Shown here in pieces: positions 33,090 through 42,987 of a stretch of DNA of 42,987 nt. The notes under the pieces were generated by a model. It saw only the letters and a list, made by a program, of their open reading frames with translations, did no database searches and was not told the origin of the DNA. This stretch comes from CAYFUR01 sp964346275 (GTDB taxonomy: Bacteria > Sumerlaeota > Sumerlaeia > SLMS01). The position numbers and the translations under genes were made by a program. The stretch is from contig CAYFUR010000021.1 of NCBI GenBank assembly GCA_964346275.1, positions 1-42,987 of the forward strand. The letters run 5' to 3'. Numbering within the stretch: the first letter of the stretch is position 1; each line of letters opens with the position of its first letter.

Positions 33090-34320
33090 GCAAATAGTCC
33101 CCATTGACGCTGGAAAGGAGATCGGCATCGCCCACCGGCAGCATGGACCGCTGGGCCAGGAAGGAAAGGACGCTCCAGCCGAAAAATCCGGACATGCCGA
33201 GGAAGGTCAGGATGTTGATCAGGCTCGGGAGGTGCACTTCGCCGTAGTAAGCGGGATAGATGATCCAGTAAATGTCCAGGACCTGGCCGAAAAGAATGGC
33301 GACGCAGCAGACGCCCTGGGCATAGCGATTGGTGCGCAGCGGCGGCGGCATCAGCACAAAGAAGGGGATCACCCATTTGAGAACGGGCAATGCCGCCGTG
33401 ACGATCCACCAGCCACCCTGGTAGCGATCGAGGTAAAAAAACGTTTCGTCGTAAAGGTTTGCATACCAGATCAGCATGAACTGGGAGAAGCCGATGTAGA
33501 CCATGAAAGTGGCAAAGGCCATGATGTAGGTTCCCATGTCGTACATCTGGCGCTCGTGGAGATACTGGGTCCGGTCTTTCATCACGAACATGAGCATCAT
33601 CATCACCGTGAGCGCGCTGAGCAGGGCCCCGGCGAAGCAATAAACGCCAAACATGGTGGAGAACCACTTGGGCTCCACCGACATCACCATTTCCCACGAA
33701 TAAAGGGAAAAGAGGGGCGCGAAGACGATGAGGAAGAAAATCGCGGTTTTCAGACGGCGCCGCGAGGCGGCTTCCGGCGCATCCTCGGATCTGGCGAGGG
33801 AATGCTTCACGAGCAGGTAGGTCAGCAAGACAACGGGCACGATATAGACAAGGGTTCTCACCCAGTGCATCCCCACCGTCAACCAGGCATCCTTCGCCGT
33901 GCCTTCATAGGGATAAGACGGAGCGGCGGCGCCCCAGATTTCCTGGTAATTCGCCGATTCGGCCCAGGGATAAATGTAGGCGGTGCCGAGCAAAGCAAAA
34001 AGCGGGAGGACGAAGCCGCCCCGATAGACAAAAGAAGCGAGGGCCTCGGGGACGCGTTTGATCGTCACAAACCACTTGGCACTGGTGACATACTGGATCG
34101 CGAGGAAGGCCGCCGCGCCCAGAGCGAGGAACCAGAAAAAGAGCATGGAAACCATGTAGCCCGCCCACGCTTCCTGGCGGGAGGCCGCGTCGCCGGTGAA
34201 GGCGCCGATCAGGAAGGCCACAAGCCCCGCCCCGCCGAGCGCCAGCAACGCATAACGAAGAGCCGGCGAGCTTTTGATCGGGCCGGGATCCATGACATGT
34301 GAAACGTGATCGCCGAGCAT
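33082..34320 (-). CDS. actF: Alternative Complex III subunit ActF (NrfD-like)
   Basis: A 412-residue membrane protein with about ten helices, of the NrfD/PsrC family. In ACIII structures ActC and ActF are paralogous quinone-related subunits. Distinct segments are LFSLYSWEMVMSVEPKWFSTMFGVYCFAG and FSQFMLIWYANLYDETFFYLDR, typical of ActF. AAGGAAAGGA precedes the start, 13 bp after actE. Confidence 0.92.
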   Translation of the reverse strand: MLGDHVSHVMDPGPIKSSPALRYALLALGGAGLVAFLIGAFTGDAASRQEAWAGYMVSMLFFWFLALGAAAFLAIQYVTSAKWFVTIKRVPEALASFVYRGGFVLPLFALLGTAYIYPWAESANYQEIWGAAAPSYPYEGTAKDAWLTVGMHWVRTLVYIVPVVLLTYLLVKHSLARSEDAPEAASRRRLKTAIFFLIVFAPLFSLYSWEMVMSVEPKWFSTMFGVYCFAGALLSALTVMMMLMFVMKDRTQYLHERQMYDMGTYIMAFATFMVYIGFSQFMLIWYANLYDETFFYLDRYQGGWWIVTAALPVLKWVIPFFVLMPPPLRTNRYAQGVCCVAILFGQVLDIYWIIYPAYYGEVHLPSLINILTFLGMSGFFGWSVLSFLAQRSMLPVGDADLLSSVNGDYLHA

Positions 34321-34333
34321 CGCAGTCCTTTCC

Positions 34334-35056
34334 TTACATTTCTTCGTCGGGAACGAGCCGGAAGATCGATCGCTTCTGGCGCATGTCCTCGGGGGTGGCG
34401 TCTTCGATCAGGGGGCTGTCCATTGCTTTGGCTTCCCAGCCAAGTTTCTCCACGGCTTCCAGGTCGCCCTCTTCCGGATTCGCCGCGCTGTAAAGAGCCC
34501 GCACATAGTGAACGATGGCCCAGCGGTGGGAGGGATCGATGCGCGGGGCATAGCCGGGCATCTGGCCCTGGCCCAGTGTGATTGTGTGGTATATTTGGCC
34601 ATCTTTCCAGTCGTTGATCTTATCGGTGTAGAGTTCCGGGGGAACGGGCATGCCGTTCTCGCGGTTGACGATCGTGGAGAGGCCATCGCCCGCTCCAGTC
34701 GCCCCGTGGCAGGTAATGCAGTGGATGTTGTAATATTTCCGGCCGACGGCGAGCACTTCCTCTGTCATGGGAAGCGGGTTTGCCAGTTCTTCGCCCGCCT
34801 TGGGCCCTTCCGTGATATCGAAAGGATAGGGCGTATAGTTCTGGGGGATGGTGCCCTCGGGGGGCACAAGGCTCCCAAGCCCCGTGCGGAAGAACGGATA
34901 TTCCTCCTGGGGCTTGACCGCCGGGTTGCGATACATGTCGGGCATGAATTGCAGCTCGCGGTCTTCCGTGTCGGGCCGGCATCCGGCCGCGCCGAGCACA
35001 ACGGTGGCCACGAGCGTCAGCATCATCCAGCGCATATTGATCCTGCCTGCGTTCAT
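34334..35056 (-). CDS. actE: Alternative Complex III subunit ActE (monoheme cytochrome c lipoprotein)
   Basis: A 240-residue lipoprotein cytochrome. The signal peptide ends in lipobox LGAAGC. One heme site is present (CITCHGATGAGDG), with a candidate distal Met in GQGQMPGYAP. The conserved ActE head DMYRNPAVKPQEEYPFF is visible. ATGA overlap with actD indicates coupling. In ACIII, ActE passes electrons from ActA towards soluble or oxidase-bound cytochromes. Confidence 0.93.
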   Translation of the reverse strand: MNAGRINMRWMMLTLVATVVLGAAGCRPDTEDRELQFMPDMYRNPAVKPQEEYPFFRTGLGSLVPPEGTIPQNYTPYPFDITEGPKAGEELANPLPMTEEVLAVGRKYYNIHCITCHGATGAGDGLSTIVNRENGMPVPPELYTDKINDWKDGQIYHTITLGQGQMPGYAPRIDPSHRWAIVHYVRALYSAANPEEGDLEAVEKLGWEAKAMDSPLIEDATPEDMRQKRSIFRLVPDEEM

Positions 35057-35649
35057 GTTGCGGATGCCTCCTCGCCCGGCACGGGAGCCGCGCGGAAAAT
35101 CACCCGCTGCTTCTTCTTGTCGATTCCGTCGATGATCTTCACCTTCAGCGAATGGTGCTCGTAAAGAAAATCGATGGCTTTCTTCTCTTCCGCCTCGTTC
35201 TTCACGGGAATCACCAGTGCAAAGCGATCGTTGGTGATCCTGCGGCTGAGCACCACGGTGTTGAGCCGGGGATAGAGCCCGGTGATGGCGAAGAGCGCCA
35301 GCAGGTTAGCAAATCCAGCAAAAAGAACAGCCGTTTCAAACGTGATCGGAATCCACGCGGGCCAGGAAATGAAGGGCTTGCCGCCGATATTGATCGGCCA
35401 GTCCACCGCGGCGGCCCATGACTGGAGCGAAAACCCGAGAAAGGCGCCGGCGATCAAAACCGCACGGGCGATCGTGGCGACCGGCGAGCTTTTGAGCGCC
35501 AGGGCTTCTTCCAGCCCGTGAACAGGAAAAGGCGTATAGGCGTCCATGTTCTTGAACCCCATATCGGCCCGCGCCTTTTCCGTCACGACCAGCAGGTCGT
35601 GCGGGTCGTCGAAAAAGCCCATGACGGCGGGAACTTTGACGCGTGCCAT
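35053..35649 (-). CDS. actD: Alternative Complex III subunit ActD (DUF3341)
   Basis: A 198-residue protein with a soluble N-terminal part (AVMGFFDDPHDLLVVTEKA) and two helices (VATIARAVLIAGAFLGFSLQ; ITFETAVLFAGFANLLALFA) flanking the family stretch WPINIGGKPFISWPAWIPITFE. The start at 35649 has GAGGT 8 nt upstream and is one base after the actC stop. Confidence 0.92.
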   Translation of the reverse strand: MARVKVPAVMGFFDDPHDLLVVTEKARADMGFKNMDAYTPFPVHGLEEALALKSSPVATIARAVLIAGAFLGFSLQSWAAAVDWPINIGGKPFISWPAWIPITFETAVLFAGFANLLALFAITGLYPRLNTVVLSRRITNDRFALVIPVKNEAEEKKAIDFLYEHHSLKVKIIDGIDKKKQRVIFRAAPVPGEEASAT

Positions 35650-35650
35650 A

Positions 35651-37102
<1,452 letters not shown>

Positions 37103-37136
37103 TCGCTAGGCCGTTCCTTTTCGAAGCTCTGATCGG

Positions 37137-40100
37137 TCAATATTCTTCTCCGTATCCCTGGCCTTGGGCGGCGCCTTCGCCGTGGCCCTCGCCGCCGGGG
37201 GTGTCTTCATGGCCCTCGCCATGAGCGCCGTGCTCCATGCGGTGGGATTGATATTTTGTCCGGTAAGGCGAGGGCTCCTCGCGATTGCGCACAAGAGTCA
37301 TATAGCGCACCGAAGGATCCGTGTTCAGATCCTCGAGCAGGCCATAGGCGCGCGGGTCTTTCCATGACTGGGCGATTTCCGCATTGGGATCGTTCCGGTC
37401 GCCGAACTGGATCGCCTGGGCGGGGCAGGTCTGCTGGCAGGCGGTTTTCATCTCGCCGTCCTGCAGCGGGCGGCCCTTCGAGCGCGCCTCCTCCTTGGCG
37501 TTGCGAATGCGCGCCACGCAGAACGTGCATTTTTCCATGACGCCCCGCGTGCGCGTCGTCACGTCGGGATTCAACACCAATTCCAGAGGGGCGACGCGCT
37601 TATGGCCGTCGTGGGGCCCCGTCCTGTAATCCGTATATTGCCAGAAGTTGAAGCGGCGCACCTTGTAGGGGCAGTTGTTGGCGCAATACCGCGTCCCGAC
37701 GCAGCGATTGTAGGTCATCACGTTCAGGCCCTCGTCATTGTGCATCGTGGCAATCACGGGGCAGACCGTTTCACAGGGCGCATTGTCGCAATGCTGGCAC
37801 ATCACCGGCATGGACACAAAGTCTGGGTCCGATTCTTCGCCGCGGTAGTACCTGTCTATACGTATCCAGTGCATTTCGCGGCCCATGAGCACTTCTTCTT
37901 TGCCAACAACCGGCACATTGTTTTCAATGGAGCAGGCAACAATGCACGCGTTGCATCCCGTGCAGGCGTTGAGATCGACGGACATGCCCCAGTGGTGGCC
38001 CTGGTACTTGTGCTTCGCCTGCCACATCGATTTGGGCGTCTTCCCGTGTTCCGTGTGGTTGGGATAGCCGCTATACGGGTCTTCCTGCCATTCTTTCCAG
38101 GTCGTTTCCCCAACGATCGGCCGGTCGTAAACGGGTTCGCCCTTTTCGTTAAGCTGGGCCCCCTCCTGGATATCTCCGTGCTGCTTGTTGACCATGATTC
38201 CCGCGTAAGAGGGCGAGTAAAGATAGTTGTGGCCCTGAACGTCGGCGAGTGGAGTGCGCCCCCGCATCTTTTCGATCGTGACTGGCAGGCCCGCATAGAC
38301 GACCTGGCCGTTTTCCACGGAAAGCAGCGGCCGGACATCGGCGCCAAGCCCATCTCCGATCCCGCCAAACGTATTTCGCCCCCAGCCCAGCATCACCGCG
38401 ACCACGCCCTCGTGAGTCCCCGGCTGCGTATAGACAGGCAAAACCAGGTCTTCGCCCCCGGCAGCCACTTTAACATGGTCGCCGTCCTTCACCTTGAGCT
38501 CCCGCGCCAAGGCGGGTGAAACCGCCGCATAGTTATCCCACGCCACCTTGCTCGCCGGGTCGGGCAGCTCGAGCAAATGCGGATTGGCCATGGACTGGCC
38601 ATCGCCATGATAGGGCGAAGGGTAGGCCACCAGCACGCGCGCCGCCGTTTTCGCCGGCGGGGAAATCCGGGCGAGAGCATCGGGTTGCATGTCGGGCACG
38701 GGAAACGGCCCGCGGCGGGCCTCCGTCCCGATCCGGTCGATCACGCCGCGGCGCAGAACGGTGGACCAGAAGTTTTCGAAATCCCTGGCGGCGAAATCGC
38801 TGCCCGTATAGACGCGGTCGCGCCACGTTTCCCGGAGATACTCCATCCAGCCGAGCGGCTTTGGCTCCAGTTGCGCCGGATCCAGTTCCGACCGGCTCTC
38901 GACTCCGGCGGCGGCAACCATCTCCTGGACTTCCTGATCCGAAGGCTTGCGGAGGAACGTATCCCTCCCGGACGCGCCCAGGAACTTCATGACCGACTCC
39001 TGCCATGGGCGCGTGAAATAGGTCGCGTTCTTGGCCAGCTCGCCGAAAATCGGCCGGATTGCCGGCTGCTGTATAGACAAGACACCGTGCTGAGGCTCGG
39101 CGTCGCCCCAACTCTCCAGCCCGTGCACCGCCGGAATGGCGATATCCGAACGTGCCGCCGTTTCATTCATCATGCGGTCCAGCGAAACGGCCAGCTTGAC
39201 CTTGCCCATGGCCCTTGCAAACCCTGTGGAAGCGGGAAGCGTATAGACAGGATTCACGCCGTGAAAGATCAGGACGTCCACATTCCCCGCTTCCATCTCC
39301 CCGATGAGGCCCAGAATACCGCTGGCCGTCGAGCGGGCCTGGCGGGAGGGGGACGTATAGAGATCTATCGTGTTTTCGTAATTTCCGAGGATGTAGTTCA
39401 GGAAATTGCCCACGAGGGCGAGGGAAAGGCCCTGGCTTCCCGCAGCGCTGAGGCTTTCGGTAGAGACAAGGCTCCGCCCGGGATGCTCTGCCAGGTTCCG
39501 GGCCGCGCGGCGGATTGCCTGCCCATCGACGCCCGTATCCCTCGCAACCCTCACGGCCGTATAGTCGGAAAGCAGCCCGCGAATGTTGTCGTTCCCGGCG
39601 AGCGAATCGCGGCTTGGGACGGCGTATTCCGGCTCGCCATAGAGCAGCAGGTTGGCGATCGCCAGTCCAATGGCGGGCAAATCTTCCGGGCGGACGGCGG
39701 AACGGTAATCCGCCTGCATGCCGGTCAGCGTCGGGTGCGGCTCGAAAGCGAACACGCGCGACATGCCATCGGGATGCTTGGGGCTGCGGCGCTTCGCGAA
39801 GCCGGCATGGCTCTCCACCGGAGAGCTGCCCTGGCCCAGCGGATCGCCGCCAAGAGCAACAACCACATCGGCGTTTTCCAGGACATAGCGCGGTGAAGCG
39901 TCCACGCCAAAGGCCACGCGGTTGGCCTCGCGCTCGAAACCCGTGACGAGTGAGTCGTAAGCCACATGGACGAAGTTCTCGCCCTGGGCCTCGAAATCCT
40001 CGATCAGGCGCTCATTGGCCGGGCCATGAACCGTCGGGGTCAGGAGCACCACCTTGCCCCGGGCATTGGCGATCGCCTCGCCGATCTCGCCGTCGAGAAC

Positions 40101-40697
40101 TTCCACCGGCGGATGATCGCCCCGCTTCAGGCCATCCCCCACTTCCCCTTCAAAGCGCCGATTGATGCGCATGGGAAAGCGCAACCGGTCGGGGTTGTAG
40201 AGATCCAGCAGAGCCGCCTGGGCCCGGGCGTCCAGCGTTCCGCTGTTAATCGGATGGTCCGGGTTGCCTTCCAGCTTAATGGGCCGGCCTTCGCGCGTAT
40301 TGATCAGGAGGCCCAGGCCTTCCATGCCCTCGGAGAGCGTGGACGCATAGTAATTAGAAACGCCGTAGGCCACTTCCTCCGGCTTGCTGACATAGGGAAG
40401 AACCTTCTGCACGGGGCGCTCGCACCCCTGGATCATCGCAGCCAGTGTGGCAAAGCCGCCGAGCTTGAGGAAGGTGCGGCGCTTCATGGGCGAGACGAGC
40501 GGCTCGGAGTCCTCCCCCGCCTCATAGTAACGCTCGGGCTTGGCCCCCGGATGGAATTCCTCGCCCGCGCGTTCGAGATACTCCTCGTCGCGGTGGTATT
40601 CCGAAAGGGTCGACCAGTATTCGGGCCGGGCGGGCTGTTTCTGCTGTTCTGCGCTCATCGCGTCCTCGCTCATGCCAGTCGCGTCTCTTTCTCTCAT
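37137..40697 (-). CDS. actB: Alternative Complex III subunit ActB (molybdopterin-like plus iron-sulfur)
   Basis: A subunit of about 1186 residues that fuses a molybdopterin-oxidoreductase-like domain (about 120-880) to a ferredoxin-like domain (from about 900), as in Rhodothermus ActB, where the first domain lacks cofactor. Residues 71-80 (MKRRTFLKLG) are a twin-arginine export motif after a polar N-terminus. Iron-sulfur cysteines: ACTGCNACIVAC, MCQHCDNAPCETVCP, CVGTRYCANNCPYKV, and KCTFC with ACQQTCP. The start at 40697 overlaps the actA stop (TGATG); other ATGs at 40718, 40673 and 40658 are possible. Five GTCTATAC-type elements lie in this gene. Confidence 0.94.
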   Translation of the reverse strand: MRERDATGMSEDAMSAEQQKQPARPEYWSTLSEYHRDEEYLERAGEEFHPGAKPERYYEAGEDSEPLVSPMKRRTFLKLGGFATLAAMIQGCERPVQKVLPYVSKPEEVAYGVSNYYASTLSEGMEGLGLLINTREGRPIKLEGNPDHPINSGTLDARAQAALLDLYNPDRLRFPMRINRRFEGEVGDGLKRGDHPPVEVLDGEIGEAIANARGKVVLLTPTVHGPANERLIEDFEAQGENFVHVAYDSLVTGFEREANRVAFGVDASPRYVLENADVVVALGGDPLGQGSSPVESHAGFAKRRSPKHPDGMSRVFAFEPHPTLTGMQADYRSAVRPEDLPAIGLAIANLLLYGEPEYAVPSRDSLAGNDNIRGLLSDYTAVRVARDTGVDGQAIRRAARNLAEHPGRSLVSTESLSAAGSQGLSLALVGNFLNYILGNYENTIDLYTSPSRQARSTASGILGLIGEMEAGNVDVLIFHGVNPVYTLPASTGFARAMGKVKLAVSLDRMMNETAARSDIAIPAVHGLESWGDAEPQHGVLSIQQPAIRPIFGELAKNATYFTRPWQESVMKFLGASGRDTFLRKPSDQEVQEMVAAAGVESRSELDPAQLEPKPLGWMEYLRETWRDRVYTGSDFAARDFENFWSTVLRRGVIDRIGTEARRGPFPVPDMQPDALARISPPAKTAARVLVAYPSPYHGDGQSMANPHLLELPDPASKVAWDNYAAVSPALARELKVKDGDHVKVAAGGEDLVLPVYTQPGTHEGVVAVMLGWGRNTFGGIGDGLGADVRPLLSVENGQVVYAGLPVTIEKMRGRTPLADVQGHNYLYSPSYAGIMVNKQHGDIQEGAQLNEKGEPVYDRPIVGETTWKEWQEDPYSGYPNHTEHGKTPKSMWQAKHKYQGHHWGMSVDLNACTGCNACIVACSIENNVPVVGKEEVLMGREMHWIRIDRYYRGEESDPDFVSMPVMCQHCDNAPCETVCPVIATMHNDEGLNVMTYNRCVGTRYCANNCPYKVRRFNFWQYTDYRTGPHDGHKRVAPLELVLNPDVTTRTRGVMEKCTFCVARIRNAKEEARSKGRPLQDGEMKTACQQTCPAQAIQFGDRNDPNAEIAQSWKDPRAYGLLEDLNTDPSVRYMTLVRNREEPSPYRTKYQSHRMEHGAHGEGHEDTPGGEGHGEGAAQGQGYGEEY

Positions 40698-41464
40698 CAG
40701 TAATGGCAGGTGCTGCATTCCACGGAGGCATTCTGTCCGCGGAGCTGCACCACGCGCCCGTGGTTGTAGGGGTCCTCGCGATATTCGGTCAGGCGGACCA
40801 GCATCGCGCGCTTTTCATCCGGGCTCATGTTTCCGTGATACTTGCGGATATAATCCGAAGCGCTGAGGAACGAGGGATCCTGGGGGCCGGCGCCCGCAGC
40901 CTCGTAAAGAGCTTCGCCCTCGGCGGGGGCTTTTTCGACGTCCAACCCGCCCTCGTGATAAGTGGGCGAGTGGTGGACCTGGTCGGCGTAATCCTCGTTC
41001 CGGTGGCATTCCATGCAGGCAGCCATTTCGAGCTTCCGCCACTGGCCGACCTTCGGCATGCTCTGGATCGGGCCATGGCATTCCTGGCAGGCAACACCCG
41101 CTTCAACATGCCACTTGTGATTGAAATAGGCGTGATCGGGAAGGCGATGGATGCGCACCCAGGGAACGGGCTCGCCGTTATTATAATATTCCGTCAGTTT
41201 CTGAATTTCGGGGCTCTGGGTCTGAACGATCGAATGGCAGCCCATGCAGAGTTCCACCGACGGAATTCCGGCATGAGCCCCCTTCTCGGCACTGGAATGG
41301 CAATAAAGGCATTCCATCTGGAGCGCTCCGGCGTGGATCACATGGCTGAAATTAATCGGCTGCTCGGGGGCGTAGCCTTCGTTGGAAAAAACGCCATAGA
41401 GCTGGATCGAACCGATCACCAGCACGACCACCAGGAAGACGAAAACTCTCCAATATCTCAACAT
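40697..41464 (-). CDS. actA: Alternative Complex III subunit ActA (pentaheme cytochrome c)
   Basis: A 255-residue cytochrome with an N-terminal helix (WRVFVFLVVVLVIGSIQLYGV) and five CXXCH motifs: CLYCH, CMGCH, CQECH, CMECH and CSTCH, the last being almost at the C-terminus (CSTCHY). Five hemes match ActA of Rhodothermus. FSHVIHAGALQMECLYCHSSAEKGAHAGIPS is the class motif. It is the first gene of the operon, with CGAGGT before the ATG, preceded by a 429-bp gap that must contain the main promoter. Confidence 0.95.
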   Translation of the reverse strand: MLRYWRVFVFLVVVLVIGSIQLYGVFSNEGYAPEQPINFSHVIHAGALQMECLYCHSSAEKGAHAGIPSVELCMGCHSIVQTQSPEIQKLTEYYNNGEPVPWVRIHRLPDHAYFNHKWHVEAGVACQECHGPIQSMPKVGQWRKLEMAACMECHRNEDYADQVHHSPTYHEGGLDVEKAPAEGEALYEAAGAGPQDPSFLSASDYIRKYHGNMSPDEKRAMLVRLTEYREDPYNHGRVVQLRGQNASVECSTCHY

Positions 41465-41893
41465 CTAGACGATACCTCGATTTGACGCCCTGGGCTCTTT
41501 TTGGGTGCGCCGTCCGCGCGGCGATGGCCGAGGACCTAAGACCACTTCTTCACAACTTGGCGTCGATGTAGTGTCCGGAGGATGACCGGCACAAGAATTT
41601 TTCCCGCAAGTGGCTGCGGCATCCTCAGCGCCGGAGATACCTATCCAACCAAGTGCTAGAATGGAAGAGAAAAAGGTTTCACTCTGTGATTTTTTTCACA
41701 ATCTGAAGTCCTATTCCACATGAGCCAGGTTCGCCGCGGAAACAGATGGAACGCAAAAGCCAGACTCAACCTCCTCTCCCCAAGGGAAAATTCTTTCCGC
41801 GAAGGGGCGCCTTCTTCCTTGCCTGGTCGGTCCTTTCCGCCTAGCAACGGCCCGGGAGCCATCCCGCTTTGATCACGCCAGGAGTTCCTCCCC
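41465..41893. promoter_or_regulatory. Divergent regulatory region between actA and manA
   Basis: This 429-bp gap has no supported gene and must carry the promoters of the respiratory operon (leftward) and of manA (rightward). I see a CRP-type palindrome at 41685-41700 and an imperfect hairpin around 41571-41592 (GTGTCCGG/CCGGCAC). No -35/-10 pair with good spacing stands out on either strand. Confidence 0.6.
41685..41700. promoter_or_regulatory. CRP/FNR-superfamily operator-like palindrome
   Basis: TGTGATTTTTTTCACA is a perfect match to the CRP consensus half-sites TGTGA-N6-TCACA. It lies 221 bp upstream of actA and 194 bp upstream of manA. The spacer is all T. Binding by a CRP-family regulator is inferred from the pattern. 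Confidence 0.5.
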
Positions 41894-42916
41894 ATGGCCG
41901 TCGAGACATCCTTCTTCCGCCAGCCCCTCCCCCTCGAGCCCTACTTCTCGCCGCGCCCCTGGGGCGGCGAGGCCCTCGCCCAGGTGCTCGGAAAGCCTGT
42001 CCCCCGGGACCAGGGCCCGATCGGCGAGAGCTGGGAGCTGTCCGACCACCCCGACGGCCGTTCGCGCCTGGCAGGCAACAGCGAGGCGGCGGGAACACCG
42101 CTGGGCGTTTTGCTCCGGCGATACCCCGGTGAGATGATTGGCCGGGCCCAGGCACCGGAAAAGTTTCCGCTTTTGATCAAATACATCGACGCCACCGGTG
42201 ATCTGAGCGTGCAGGTGCATCCGGATGATGCCTGGTGCCGCCGGAAGAACCATCCCGATCGGGGGAAGAGCGAATGCTGGTATGTGATGGCCTGCCAGCC
42301 GGGAACGCGGCTCATCCATGGCTACCGGCCGGGCGTCACGGAGGAGAGGGCACGCAGGGCGTTGGAGGAAGGGACGCTGACCGAGTTGCTCGACTTCCGG
42401 CCCATCCAGCCGGGGGATTTTATTCCCGTCCCGCCCGGAACCGTCCACGCCATGCTGGCCGGCACCATGATTTGTGAAATCCAGCAGTCCTCGAACACGA
42501 CCTTTCGCCTTTACGACTGGGACCGCGAGCCCCGGCGCGAATTGCACATCGACCAATCCATGGAGGTGACCACCTTCAATCCTCAAGAACTCCCCGATTT
42601 TCAGCGGCTGGGCGAGCCGGGCGCATTGACTGCGGAAAAAAGCGTGGAAGAGCGGCGGTTGCTGCGGAACGAGTTTTTCGAAGTGCGGCTGGTGGAAATC
42701 GCCCCGGGCCAGGAAGCGGCGCCGGAGGGACTGGACGCCTCCCACGGCGCCGCGCTCAATGTGGTCGGGGGCTCCGGAGTTATCCACGGTCCCGGCTGGG
42801 AAACGGGCCTGGAGACGGGCGGCACATGGTTTCTGCCAGCCGCCATGGACGCGGCAACAGTCCGTGCGGAAGAAAAGCCGCTGAGGGTCCTCGTCAGCCA
42901 GAGTTTGGAGATTTAA
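41894..42916 (+). CDS. manA: Mannose-6-phosphate isomerase, class I
   Basis: A 340-residue zinc enzyme interconverting mannose 6-phosphate and fructose 6-phosphate. Zinc ligands of type I isomerases are seen in LSVQVHPDD (Gln, His), KSECWYV (Glu) and PPGTVHAM (His). The N-terminal block PYFSPRPWGGEAL and GESWELSDHPDG are family marks. It is close to the short bacterial form of the family. AGGAG is 9 nt before the ATG. It is divergent from the respiratory operon. Confidence 0.92.
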   Translation: MAVETSFFRQPLPLEPYFSPRPWGGEALAQVLGKPVPRDQGPIGESWELSDHPDGRSRLAGNSEAAGTPLGVLLRRYPGEMIGRAQAPEKFPLLIKYIDATGDLSVQVHPDDAWCRRKNHPDRGKSECWYVMACQPGTRLIHGYRPGVTEERARRALEEGTLTELLDFRPIQPGDFIPVPPGTVHAMLAGTMICEIQQSSNTTFRLYDWDREPRRELHIDQSMEVTTFNPQELPDFQRLGEPGALTAEKSVEERRLLRNEFFEVRLVEIAPGQEAAPEGLDASHGAALNVVGGSGVIHGPGWETGLETGGTWFLPAAMDAATVRAEEKPLRVLVSQSLEI

Positions 42917-42935
42917 GCGGGCCGATCCAGCCGCC

Positions 42936-42987
42936 TCACAGCATATCGTTGAGCATTTTGGTGGCGTAACGGCTGTTCGTGGTGTCG
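42936..42987 (-). CDS. 3' end of an unidentified gene at the right edge
   Basis: On the minus strand the last 16 codons of an open frame read DTTNSRYATKMLNDML before a TGA at 42936-42938, 19 bp from the manA stop. The codon choice and convergent position suggest a real gene running in from the right. Too short to assign a family. Confidence 0.4.
   Translation of the reverse strand, partial: DTTNSRYATKMLNDML

Noticed and set aside
41656..41895. Minus-strand frame of 79 codons in the actA-manA gap
   Set aside because: Product looks random, no Shine-Dalgarno, and it covers the probable promoter region and CRP-type site.

Overview
The window is about 43 kb of GC-rich, densely coded DNA from a Gram-negative, aerobically respiring bacterium. 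Outer-membrane lipoproteins (two Pal/OmpA-type), secreted proteins with signal peptides, and a complete Alternative Complex III (ACIII) plus heme-copper oxidase locus support this. ACIII next to a caa3-like oxidase is typical of Bacteroidota/Rhodothermus, Planctomycetes, Acidobacteria and several candidate phyla. Secreted FG-GAP, lamin-tail and dockerin-like proteins would suit an FCB/PVC-adjacent or candidate-phylum lineage such as Sumerlaeota, but the sequence alone does not fix the taxon. I see no rRNA, tRNA, CRISPR array, insertion sequence or prophage.

Layout. 1-1.66 kb: C-terminal part of a CcsA/ResC-type cytochrome c maturation protein, open at the left edge. 1.87-6.98 kb (minus): three secreted proteins (seven-repeat FG-GAP propeller with Thr-Pro linker and dockerin-like tail, a second propeller-like protein, a lamin-tail-domain protein), two of them followed by clear intrinsic terminators. 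7.3-8.3 kb: an Xre-RES toxin-antitoxin pair. 8.5-9.9 kb: tandem OmpA-domain lipoproteins. 10.1-14.3 kb: a soluble PAS histidine kinase, an HU protein, a coiled-coil unknown, acpP and fabF. 14.5-19.1 kb: MFS transporter, MscS channel, threonine dehydratase. 19.1-21.4 kb: two divergent multi-pass membrane proteins (the plus-strand one clearly ABC-2-permease-like) around a DUF507-like gene. 21.6-25.5 kb: Xer recombinase convergent with sppA, then queA.

25.5-41.5 kb (minus) is the centrepiece, a 14-gene respiratory locus read as actA-actB-actC-actD-actE-actF-diheme cytochrome c-coxB-coxA-ctaA-ctaB-ctaG-small membrane protein-coxC, ended by a strong terminator before queA. Most junctions overlap or lie within 40 bp. 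ACIII would oxidise quinol and pass electrons through the monoheme and diheme cytochromes to the CuA site of CoxB. CtaA and CtaB make heme A and CtaG metallates CuB. The CcsA at the left edge serves the same economy by attaching heme to c-type cytochromes. CoxA lacks the helix-VI glutamate of A1 oxidases and carries Tyr-Asn-His-Pro where A2 oxidases have Tyr-Ser-His-Pro.

The 429-bp gap between actA and the divergent manA holds a perfect CRP-type palindrome. Across the window the octamer GTCTATAC/GTATAGAC recurs at least 13 times by eye, in several reading frames and often forcing the otherwise uncommon Ile codon ATA, which suggests a DNA-level motif.
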